A DNA stretch of 6,019 nucleotides from an uncultured Fusobacteriaceae bacterium (GTDB taxonomy: Bacteria; Fusobacteriota; Fusobacteriia; Fusobacteriales; Fusobacteriaceae): contig CAMTJB010000073.1 in the NCBI GenBank assembly GCA_947072715.1, positions 1-6,019 on the forward strand. Reading direction: 5' to 3'. Below the pieces are notes generated by a model. The model saw nothing but the letters and a program-made list of their open reading frames with translations, ran no database searches and had not been told where the DNA came from. The position numbers were made by a program, and so were the translations under genes. The number at the start of each line of letters is the position of its first letter. Positions within the stretch are counted from its first letter, which is position 1. Positions 1-5,543 of the stretch are shown piece after piece.

Positions 1-860
1 GTAATATTTTTTCCAATAATGTTAGAACGCAATTTATATTCTGAAATTAATGCTCTTATGTTAATAGAACTAAAATCTTTGAAATATTTGTTTAATTCAT
101 AAATAATTTCAACTACAAGATCGTTCCTAGTAATATGATTAAAGTTATCTTCAGGTTTTTTAAAAATAGGACCTGCAATATTTTCTATCTCTGGAGGAAA
201 AGTTGTTGTGGAAAAATTAATTCCAATACCTATAATTAGTTTTTCTACTTCTCCTGTTTCAAAATTACTAATAGCTTCAGTTAAAATTCCACAAGTTTTT
301 CTATCTTCTAAAAAGATGTCGTTAACCCATTTTATTTTAGGATTATACCCTGTAAGTTTCTCTATAGCTTTGCATATTGAAAGAGCAGTGCAAATAGTAA
401 TGAAGGTAGAATTGGATAAATCTGTAATTGCGTTTTCAATAATTGAGAAATAGACACCAGAATTTTTAGGTGAAAAGAAATCTTTTCCAAAACGCCCCTT
501 TCCTTTGAGTTGCTCTCCAGATACGATTAGTGTTTTTTCTAAAAAATCATTGGAAGCTATTAATCTTTTTGCTTCTAGATTTGTAGAGTCGATAGATTTA
601 TGTAATTGAACATTATATTCTAAACCTTTACTTTTAAGATTATCTCTTAAAATATCTAAAGAGAGTAAATCATTTGTACTAGAAAGTTTATAACCTTTAT
701 TTTGGACAGATTCAATAACAGTTCCAGAATTTTTAATCTCTTTAATTATTTTTGAAATAGCAGCTCTGGAAATGTTAAGGTCTTTAGCAAGCTCTTCCCC
801 AGAAGTAAAAGTATTATTATTCATTTGCAATTTGTATATCACATATTCTTTGTTGTTCAA
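1..860 (-). CDS. birA: Bifunctional biotin-[acetyl-CoA-carboxylase] ligase / biotin repressor BirA (C-terminus beyond window edge)
   Basis: BirA makes biotinyl-5'-AMP and transfers biotin to a lysine of biotin-dependent carboxylases or decarboxylases; class II members also repress biotin genes. I read the minus strand by hand: one open frame of 286 codons runs off the left edge. Residues 18-60 form a winged helix-turn-helix (SGEELAKDLNISRAAISK, ending NKGYKL). The ligase domain has the biotin-AMP loop GKGRFG (120-125; GRGRRG in E. coli), KWVND with the active-site lysine K177, GILTE (191-195) and IGIGINF (210-216). E. coli BirA is 321 residues, so only the small SH3-like C-terminal domain is missing. 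I chose the TTG at 860 because it keeps helix 1 of the DNA-binding domain and has AGGTG 5 nt upstream; an in-frame stop lies just before it. An ATG 12 codons later has no clear ribosome binding site and would cut helix 1. The gene is divergent from the rest of the window and shows no functional link to it. Confidence 0.93.
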   Translation of the reverse strand, partial: MNNKEYVIYKLQMNNNTFTSGEELAKDLNISRAAISKIIKEIKNSGTVIESVQNKGYKLSSTNDLLSLDILRDNLKSKGLEYNVQLHKSIDSTNLEAKRLIASNDFLEKTLIVSGEQLKGKGRFGKDFFSPKNSGVYFSIIENAITDLSNSTFITICTALSICKAIEKLTGYNPKIKWVNDIFLEDRKTCGILTEAISNFETGEVEKLIIGIGINFSTTTFPPEIENIAGPIFKKPEDNFNHITRNDLVVEIIYELNKYFKDFSSINIRALISEYKLRSNIIGKNI

Positions 861-902
861 TTTGGCACCTATTCCTAATATTTTTTCTTAATTCTAGCAT
901 AC

Positions 903-908
903 ATTATA
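903..908 (-). promoter_or_regulatory. Candidate -10 element of the birA promoter
   Basis: The minus strand reads a perfect TATAAT here, which would start transcription near 896, about 36 nt before the TTG start of birA. No good -35 hexamer sits 16-18 bp upstream; that region is only a T-run. An imperfect palindrome at 895-911 (TAG/CTA and ATA/TAT arms, 6 of 8 pairs matching) covers the -10 and could be an operator, but it does not resemble the classic long BirA operator. Confidence 0.5.
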
Positions 909-1081
909 CTAAAAATGTAAAAAAAATTTAAAAAATTATTTTTTTAATAAAAATTATTTAAAAATAAAAATTACATAAAAAGTATGGATTAAAATAATAC
1001 GATAAAAGAGAAGATTATCAGATTGAGAGAAAAAAACATAGAATCAATAATAACATGCTTTTGCAAGCTAATTAAATAAAA

Positions 1082-1110
1082 AAACTTATTATCTCATTGA
1101 TAATAAGTTT
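1082..1110 (-). terminator. Perfect 12-bp hairpin, possible minus-strand terminator with no obvious gene
   Basis: Arms 1082-1093 (AAACTTATTATC) and 1099-1110 are exactly complementary around a 5-nt loop. On the minus strand the hairpin is followed by a T-run (the A-run at 1078-1084 and further A/T sequence), as in an intrinsic terminator. On the plus strand the following sequence is ATAATAAAA, which is not a U-tract. The stem has only two G-C pairs. No gene on the minus strand ends here, so it may be a relic, the end of a small transcript, or a barrier to antisense transcription into birA. Confidence 0.35.
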
Positions 1111-1183
1111 ATAATAAAAAAAGTAGGAACACTTTTATATGTATGTAATTCTGAAAAAGGTAGGTTGCAACTAAAAAAGAACA

Positions 1184-1212
1184 TTGTTGAATAAAACGGT
1201 TCATAATATACT
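1184..1212 (+). promoter_or_regulatory. Weak candidate promoter for the Tsx-like gene
   Basis: TTGTTG (1184-1189) and TATACT (1207-1212) are separated by 17 bp, with an A-rich stretch just upstream. The -10 matches consensus at 5 of 6 positions, but the -35 at only 3 of 6. Transcription would start near 1219, giving a leader of about 40 nt that includes the GGGGGA ribosome binding site. Other A/T-rich hexamers nearby could serve equally well. Confidence 0.3.
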
Positions 1213-1258
1213 GTTTGTAGATTTGGGGAAAAGAATTTACAAGGGGGAAGACAGTATT

Positions 1259-2287
1259 ATGAAAAAGGCTAGTTTTTTAATAGTTTCATTACTTCTAATT
1301 GGTAATGTTGCATCTGCATCAGTAACTAAAAATTCATCTAAGGATGAGTTGTTAGCAGAGATACAAAAATTAAGAGCAGAAAATGAAGCGTTAAAATCAA
1401 AAGTAGAAGTAAAAGCAACAGAGATAGAAACAACAAAAGGTGAGAGAGATACTATTAAAACAGAATTAGTAGAAACTAGAAAAAAGGTTCCTGTTGTTGA
1501 GAAGGGTCATGAAAGAGATAATAAATGGATTAATTTTAACTTAATTAGTGCTCAAGGATTAAAAGGTGGAGGAGAAGATATAGACGACACTTATTTTGAA
1601 ATTAAACTAGGAGGAAGAAAAGGAATTTTTGATTTCTGGGGGTATATCGATTTTTATGATGTTTTAGGAGATTCAAATTCAGGGTACAATGAAGGAAGTA
1701 GTGATAAAACAAGTCATAAAAGAACTAATTTCTTCTCTGAACTACATCCGAGAATGTCTATAGATGGGTTATTAAATAAAGATTTAACAGTAGGACCAGT
1801 TAAAGAGTGGTATATTGCAGGATATATGAAGGCAGGAGATACAGATTTAAATGTTAAGGGTCTAGGTATTGGTACAGACTTAAAAGTTCCTTGGTTTGGA
1901 ATTATGCCGTTAAATCTATACGCTTTATATGTTGAAGAGGACTTTGATTCAACGAGAGAGGGAAAATGGGATGGATATTTAGCTAAAACAAGTTGGATGA
2001 AATCTTTATATAAATTTGAGAATGGATCATACGTAGCTTATCAAGGGTACATGAACTATTTCTGGGATCAAGGATACGATAGTAAAAGAGATTATGGAAA
2101 ATCTGATGATGAATTCCAGTGGTATAATGGACTTTTCTGGCATAATAAAGACTTTGCATTTGGATATGCTCTAAAATATGTTAAAGATATGAGAAGTTTT
2201 TCAGATGGTGCATATAATAAGTTTGCTAAACATGATAATGAATCTACAGGATTTGAGCATCACTTTACAGCAACTTATAAGTGGTAA
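1259..2287 (+). CDS. Tsx-family outer-membrane channel with N-terminal coiled coil
   Basis: This is a 342-residue precursor of an outer-membrane beta-barrel resembling Tsx/OmpK nucleoside-specific channels. Residues 1-20 are a signal peptide (MKK, hydrophobic core, likely cleavage after ASA at 20). Residues 29-73 are a charged heptad-like stretch, probably a periplasmic coiled coil. The barrel follows from about residue 88, with NKWINFNL, FWGYIDFYDV (126-135) and ELHPR (161-165) as Tsx-like landmarks, alternating aromatic strands, and a C-terminal tryptophan (TATYKW) typical of outer-membrane proteins. I placed the start at 1259 because the signal peptide begins there; GGGGGA lies about 11 nt upstream, and the upstream TTG at 1184 would bury the signal peptide. 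A strong terminator after the gene makes it a single-gene unit. The substrate cannot be told from sequence: nucleosides are the family default, and a link to ethanolamine uptake would be speculation. Confidence 0.85.
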   Translation: MKKASFLIVSLLLIGNVASASVTKNSSKDELLAEIQKLRAENEALKSKVEVKATEIETTKGERDTIKTELVETRKKVPVVEKGHERDNKWINFNLISAQGLKGGGEDIDDTYFEIKLGGRKGIFDFWGYIDFYDVLGDSNSGYNEGSSDKTSHKRTNFFSELHPRMSIDGLLNKDLTVGPVKEWYIAGYMKAGDTDLNVKGLGIGTDLKVPWFGIMPLNLYALYVEEDFDSTREGKWDGYLAKTSWMKSLYKFENGSYVAYQGYMNYFWDQGYDSKRDYGKSDDEFQWYNGLFWHNKDFAFGYALKYVKDMRSFSDGAYNKFAKHDNESTGFEHHFTATYKW

Positions 2288-2375
2288 TAAAATTGCTAGA
2301 AGTTAAATAAAAAAAAGCTAATTGAATATAAAAACTACTAATAAAAGATAAAAACTATTAATATTAATAATTAAG

Positions 2376-2416
2376 AGACTACTAAAAATCTAAATGATAT
2401 TTTAGTAGTCTTTTTA
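2376..2416 (+). terminator. Intrinsic terminator of the Tsx-like gene
   Basis: Arms 2376-2387 (AGACTACTAAAA) and 2400-2411 pair perfectly over 12 bp, and a few more pairs are possible towards the loop. The stem is followed directly by TTTTTATAT. It insulates the channel gene from the downstream promoter. Confidence 0.88.
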
Positions 2417-2471
2417 TATAAAAAAATGTTTTGAGAAGAGTAAGTTAAGATAATAAAAGGTCAAATTAATG

Positions 2472-2500
2472 TTGACAAAGATGTAAAATAATAATATTAT
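2472..2500 (+). promoter_or_regulatory. Sigma70-type promoter of the pduS-pduT leader
   Basis: A consensus -35 TTGACA (2472-2477) and a -10 TATTAT (2495-2500) are separated by 17 bp, predicting a start near 2507 and a leader of about 108 nt. A perfect TATAAT also occurs at 2506-2511 but lacks a -35 at the right distance. Either choice keeps both leader hairpins in the transcript. Confidence 0.8.
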
Positions 2501-2524
2501 GTGCATATAATATGAACATAAATA

Positions 2525-2559
2525 CGTACAATGGAGTACGGTTAGGCAATGGAGCCAAA
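2525..2559 (+). promoter_or_regulatory. Dual hexaloop hairpins: EutV (ANTAR) binding site and antiterminator
   Basis: Two hairpins present the identical hexaloop AATGGA. P1 has a 5-bp stem, CGTAC (2525-2529) with GTACG (2536-2540). P2 has GGC (2545-2547) with GCC (2554-2556), extended past an A-A mismatch by TT/AA pairs (2542-2543 with 2558-2559). The 8-mer CAATGGAG thus recurs at 2529 and 2547. ANTAR-domain antiterminators such as EutV recognise tandem hairpins with hexaloops bearing A at position 1 and G at position 4, which both loops satisfy, and the two are only a few nucleotides apart. The 3' arm of P2 is also the base of the terminator stem, so the two structures exclude each other. 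Bound, phosphorylated EutV should hold P2 and prevent termination. The eutV gene begins in this same window. Confidence 0.87.
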
Positions 2560-2596
2560 AATATACACTTGCAAGGTGTCTATTTTTGGCTTTTTT
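2554..2596 (+). terminator. Regulated intrinsic terminator in the pduS leader
   Basis: GCCAAAAATA (2554-2563) pairs perfectly with 2581-2590. The stem continues past a single T-C mismatch with ACAC/GGTGT-side pairs (2565-2570 with 2574-2579) to a small loop. Six T residues (2591-2596) follow. With no EutV bound, transcripts should stop here, just before the ribosome binding site of the pduS-like gene. Confidence 0.9.
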
Positions 2597-2614
2597 GATT
2601 TTAAAAGGAGAGCT

Positions 2615-4045
2615 ATGTCTATTGAAGAGATGATTTTAAAACTTAAAGAAAAAAGTATAGTAGTTGATGAGTTAATATCTTATTTTTCCTCAGAACAAAA
2701 TATTAAGTATATAATAATGAATGCTGCTGGAGATGAACCTCTTTTAAAAGTAAGTCATACTTTAATGATAAATTACTCTTATGAAATTTTAAAAGGTTTT
2801 TCAATAGTAATGGATATTTTTGGAGTAAAAGAAGGCGTTGTAGCTTTAAAAGAAAGTGATAAAGATTCCATAAATGCTTTAGAGGGAAATCTAGATTTAT
2901 TTAGAGGAATAAATTTGGAAAGAATAAAAGATAGATATTCCTTGTGGGATAAAGAGGTAGTCGCATACGAAGTTTCAAAAAATAGAGCAGAAAATAAACA
3001 AGTAGAAAATAAACAAAAAACAAATTTGAAATTTAATATTGTAAAAGAAGAAAAAAATGAAGAGAAAAATGAGAAAACATTAGTAATAAACATAGAAACC
3101 TGTTTGGATATTTACAACGCAATAATTAAAAATGAGCCAGTTACAGAGAGATTTTTAACTATTGGGGGTGCTGTTGAAAAAAGTTTAACAGTAAAAATTC
3201 CTATAGGTTTAAAGGTAAAGGATGTTTTAGACAGTATTGTAAATATAAAAATAAAAGATTATATGATTTTAATTGGTGGACCTATGATGGGAAAAATAGG
3301 GACAAGAGAGAGTGTTATAACGAAAGATACAAAGGGAATATTCATATTTCCTAAATCTAAAAAAGTATGTCAATCAAGAAAAAGCAAATATAGTAATTTA
3401 AAAAAACAGGCTTTATCAGCTTGCTCTCAATGTAGAATGTGCACGGCATTATGCCCTAGATATCAATTAGGTTATGATATACAACCTCATAAAATAATGA
3501 ATACTGTAGCTTATGGAGGGAACTATTTAAATTTAATGGGAGTATTTTCTTGCTCTCAGTGTAATTTATGTACTCTCTATTCTTGCCCTCAAGATTTGAA
3601 TCCTATGATGATAATTAAAAATTTAAAAATAAAACTTAAGGAAAAAGGAATAGATAAGTTATATGAATCTCAATGTTTATCTAAAATTAACCAAATAAAA
3701 CCTAGAGTAGAGCAGAGAAAAGTTGCTGATAAGCTATTAAAGCAAAGATTAGGTCTCATTGAGTATGATAAAGAGGCTCCTCTTGAACATTTTGTATTTA
3801 CAAGCAATAAATATTACATAGATTTACATCAGGGGAATCAAATAAAATATAGCCCCACTGTAAAGATCGGAGATAAGGTTTTAAAAGGACAAAGTATAGC
3901 ACAATATTTAGAAAATATAATAGCAAGAACTACTAGAAATACTGAAACTAATGAAGTGTTAAATATTGCGTTGCATTCTCCAGTAAATGGGGAAGTGTTA
4001 GAAATATCTGAAAAATATATATTTATAAAGAAAGGTGAGTTTTAA
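2615..4045 (+). CDS. pduS: PduS/RnfC-like microcompartment iron-sulfur protein with eroded flavin/NADH site
   Basis: This 476-residue protein follows the PduS/RnfC layout: an N-terminal Nqo1-like region, an SLBB-type domain (about 176-215, TERFLTIGGAV), GGPMMG (221-226), two 4Fe-4S motifs, and a C-terminal RnfC barrel-sandwich (IGDKVLKGQSIA). The cluster cysteines are C270, C273, C276, C280 and C313, C316, C319, C324. Salmonella PduS is a flavin and Fe-S protein that reduces cobalamin. Here the glycine-rich GGAGFP loop is absent, NGAECEP is replaced by NAAGDEP (36-42), YPxGDE by YSLWDKE, and a charged linker fills about 120-156. It may therefore act as an electron carrier rather than an NADH oxidase. 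The start is ATG 2615, with AAAAGGAG 4 nt upstream. An in-frame ATG at 2549 lies in the P2 loop, upstream of the terminator, and is rejected. The stop overlaps the pduT start by 1 nt. Because of the divergence, 'PduS-like' is safer than a firm PduS call. Confidence 0.82.
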   Translation: MSIEEMILKLKEKSIVVDELISYFSSEQNIKYIIMNAAGDEPLLKVSHTLMINYSYEILKGFSIVMDIFGVKEGVVALKESDKDSINALEGNLDLFRGINLERIKDRYSLWDKEVVAYEVSKNRAENKQVENKQKTNLKFNIVKEEKNEEKNEKTLVINIETCLDIYNAIIKNEPVTERFLTIGGAVEKSLTVKIPIGLKVKDVLDSIVNIKIKDYMILIGGPMMGKIGTRESVITKDTKGIFIFPKSKKVCQSRKSKYSNLKKQALSACSQCRMCTALCPRYQLGYDIQPHKIMNTVAYGGNYLNLMGVFSCSQCNLCTLYSCPQDLNPMMIIKNLKIKLKEKGIDKLYESQCLSKINQIKPRVEQRKVADKLLKQRLGLIEYDKEAPLEHFVFTSNKYYIDLHQGNQIKYSPTVKIGDKVLKGQSIAQYLENIIARTTRNTETNEVLNIALHSPVNGEVLEISEKYIFIKKGEF

Positions 4046-4593
4046 TGAATAAAGCTTTAGGATTAATAGAATTTTCAAAAATACCTCAAGGGATATACCA
4101 TTTAGATCAAATAAACAAAGGGAATTTTGTTACAACATTGTATAGTGCCAGCGTTTGTCCTGGAAAATTTATAGCATTAATAGAGGGAAATCTTTCCGCT
4201 GTTAGCCAATCTATTGAAAAGGTTCAAAATAATTCAGAGTCTCTTATAGATACTTTTATTTTAGGAAATCCTAGTGAAGAACTATTAAAAGGTATTATGG
4301 GTGTTAAGGGGGAACTGATTCCTCAAGAATCAATAGCTGTATTAGAAAGTTTCACAGTGGCATCTTTAATTGAGTCAGCAGATATTGCGTTAAAAACTGC
4401 TCAGGTTAGACTTATACAATTAAAACTTGCAAGAGGGATGTGTGGAAAAAGTTATTATATAATTGCAGGAAATCTTTCGGAAGTCTCACATGCTTTAGAG
4501 GCAAGTAAAGTTTTTTTAGAAGAAAAAGGGATGTATATAGATTCAAGTGTTATTTCAAATCCTTCTACAGAAACTATACGTAGTCTTTTTTAA
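4045..4593 (+). CDS. pduT: PduT-like tandem-BMC shell protein with Fe-S pore cysteine
   Basis: This is a 182-residue trimeric microcompartment shell protein with two BMC domains, about residues 3-85 and 97-180; the length matches Salmonella PduT. It begins MNKALGLIEF, typical of a BMC strand. VCPGKF places a cysteine at residue 38, the same number as the cysteine of Salmonella PduT that binds a 4Fe-4S cluster in the trimer pore. The second domain has GMCGKSYYIIAG (131-142), where Salmonella PduT has a GxGGKxY-type loop. Translation is coupled to the pduS-like gene: TAATG overlaps by 1 nt, and AAAGGTGAG (4031-4039) is the ribosome binding site. In the Pdu system PduS binds PduT, so the adjacency supports an electron-transfer pair at the shell. 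Pore Fe-S binding here is inferred from the conserved cysteine. Confidence 0.9.
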   Translation: MNKALGLIEFSKIPQGIYHLDQINKGNFVTTLYSASVCPGKFIALIEGNLSAVSQSIEKVQNNSESLIDTFILGNPSEELLKGIMGVKGELIPQESIAVLESFTVASLIESADIALKTAQVRLIQLKLARGMCGKSYYIIAGNLSEVSHALEASKVFLEEKGMYIDSSVISNPSTETIRSLF

Positions 4594-4600
4594 AGTATTA

Positions 4601-4630
4601 TAGACAACAAATGTATTAAAATGGTAAAAT
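4601..4630 (+). promoter_or_regulatory. Candidate internal promoter upstream of eutS
   Basis: TAGACA (4601-4606, 5 of 6 matches to TTGACA) and TAAAAT (4625-4630, 5 of 6 matches to TATAAT) are 18 bp apart in the 61-base gap after pduT. No hexaloop hairpins or terminator follow, so this promoter would escape EutV control and could supply eutS, eutP and eutV at a basal level. A/T-rich DNA makes chance matches common. Confidence 0.45.
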
Positions 4631-4654
4631 AAATTAAATTAGCGAGGTAATATA

Positions 4655-4999
4655 ATGGATGAAGTACAAAGAATAATACAAGAATATGTTCCTGGAAAGC
4701 AAGTAACCCTTGCTCATTTAATAGCACACCCAGGGAAAGACATATACACAAAACTTGGAATAAGAGAGGCTGAGCACACTGCTCTTGGAATTTTAACTAT
4801 AACTCCTGGAGAAGCAGCTATAATTGCAGCAGATGTTGCTTTGAAATCAGGTGATATAACAATTGGATTTTTAGATAGATTTAGTGGAACAGTTGTTATT
4901 TCAGGAGATGTATCAAGTGTAGAAAGTTCTCTTGAAAATGTGTTAAAATTACTTAGTGGAACAATGAAGTTTTCCTCTGTTGAAATGACAAGGTCGTAG
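4655..4999 (+). CDS. eutS: Ethanolamine microcompartment shell protein EutS
   Basis: EutS is a hexameric shell protein with a circularly permuted BMC fold and a small beta-barrel on one face. The 114 residues are close to the E. coli length (about 111) and match it along nearly the whole chain: [20 protein letters not shown] (7-26), LTITPGEAA (47-55), [15 protein letters not shown]. The start is ATG 4655 with GAGG (4644-4647) 7 nt upstream. eutP follows after 3 nt, so the two are likely co-translated. From codon 39 (position 4769) onward the gene is part of a tandem duplication, but this copy is complete. Around residues 37-43 it has about two extra residues, and the glycine whose backbone bend distorts the E. 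coli hexamer (G39) seems absent; that comparison is from memory. Confidence 0.96.
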   Translation: MDEVQRIIQEYVPGKQVTLAHLIAHPGKDIYTKLGIREAEHTALGILTITPGEAAIIAADVALKSGDITIGFLDRFSGTVVISGDVSSVESSLENVLKLLSGTMKFSSVEMTRS

Positions 5000-5316
5000 A
5001 TTATGAAAAAGATAATGTTAATTGGAAAAACAGGAAGTGGAAAAACAACTCTTACACAGATGCTTAATGGCGAGGTAGTTGGTTATAAAAAAACGCAAAG
5101 TATGGAGTTTTCTTCTAATATAATTGATACGCCTGGTGAATATATTGAAATTAAAGGTTATTATAGAGCTTTAATTGTTACAGCAACTGAATGTGACTTG
5201 ATAGGATTTGTACAAGATGCAACAGAATCTGAAACTTTATTTCCCCCTAATTTTGCAGCAGTTTTAAATAAACCAGCTCTTGGAATTATAACAAAAACTG
5301 ATTTAGTAGACAGCTG
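4769..5316 (+). repeat. Tandem direct repeat, copy 1
   Basis: This 548-base copy runs from codon 39 of eutS through codon 104 of eutP. Reading it against the second copy base by base, I saw no difference. The copies are offset by 544 bp and share a 4-bp GCTG at the junction (5313-5316). GCTG is also present at both outer ends (4769-4772 and 5857-5860), as expected if short homology joined the ends. Confidence 0.95.
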
Positions 5317-5317
5317 A
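5003..5317 (+). pseudogene. eutP: EutP, 3'-truncated copy created by the duplication
   Basis: The first 104 residues are identical to the intact EutP downstream, after which the junction replaces codon 105 (TGT, cysteine) with a TGA stop. It keeps the P-loop (G8-T15), DTPG (42-45) and TKTD (97-100). It lacks residues 105-140, which in GTPase-like folds carry the last strand, the G5 loop and the final helix. It lies 3 nt after eutS with the native AAGG ribosome binding site (4990-4993), so it should be translated, probably into an unstable protein. An intact copy exists downstream, so function need not be lost. Confidence 0.9.
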
Positions 5318-5543
5318 GCACACTGCTCTTGGAATTTTAACTATAACTCCTGGAGAAGCAGCTATAATTGCAGCAGATGTTGCTTTGAAATCAGGTGATA
5401 TAACAATTGGATTTTTAGATAGATTTAGTGGAACAGTTGTTATTTCAGGAGATGTATCAAGTGTAGAAAGTTCTCTTGAAAATGTGTTAAAATTACTTAG
5501 TGGAACAATGAAGTTTTCCTCTGTTGAAATGACAAGGTCGTAG
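5313..5543 (+). pseudogene. eutS: EutS, 5'-truncated fragment
   Basis: Codons 39-114 plus the stop of eutS are repeated here, identical to the intact gene. The frame has no start: a TAG at 5307-5309 closes it directly upstream, and the only internal methionines lie in the last dozen codons or so. It should not give a shell protein. Its 3' end still carries the ribosome binding site for the second, intact eutP. Confidence 0.92.

Larger units (their letters stand above)
861..1258. other. Divergent intergenic region, extremely A/T-rich
   Basis: No credible gene lies in these 398 bases. The stretch from 912 to about 980 is almost pure A/T. What can be supported is the birA -10 element near its left end, a perfect 12-bp hairpin at 1082-1110 and a weak promoter candidate at 1184-1212 for the channel gene. 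An open frame extends upstream of the channel gene to a TTG at 1184, but the signal peptide begins at 1259, so the extra 25 codons are taken as untranslated leader. Confidence 0.7.
2288..2614. other. Intergenic control region between the channel gene and the microcompartment operon
   Basis: These 327 bases hold no gene. They contain the terminator of the channel gene (2376-2416), a sigma70-type promoter (2472-2500), the dual hairpin leader (2525-2559), an intrinsic terminator (2554-2596) and the ribosome binding site of the pduS-like gene (AAAAGGAG, 2603-2610). The first 88 bases are A/T-rich and show nothing I can interpret. Confidence 0.85.

Noticed and set aside
208..453. Plus-strand open frame of 81 codons
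   Set aside because: It lies wholly opposite the birA ligase domain, which has conserved BirA motifs in the other strand. The product resembles no family.
1057..1068. Small inverted repeat GCTT-TTGC-AAGC
   Set aside because: A 4-bp stem with no extension and no T-run is expected by chance in this sequence.
1184..1258. TTG-initiated 25-codon extension of the Tsx-like protein
   Set aside because: It would place a signal peptide in the interior. The TTG has no good ribosome binding site, while MKKASFLIVS at 1259 is a clean secretion start.
2288..2471. Search for a cobalamin riboswitch or T-box near the cofactor-linked operon
   Set aside because: I see no B12-box-like sequence or conserved riboswitch core. 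The leader is fully explained by the two hexaloop hairpins and the terminator.
2779..3093. Minus-strand open frame of 104 codons
   Set aside because: It is the antisense shadow of the A-rich pduS-like coding sequence (phenylalanine/serine-rich product) and has no family features.
4570..4592. Possible terminator at the end of pduT (ACTA-TACG-TAGT followed by a T-run)
   Set aside because: The continuous stem is only 4 bp of mostly A-T pairs and sits inside the last codons of pduT, so it is too weak to call.
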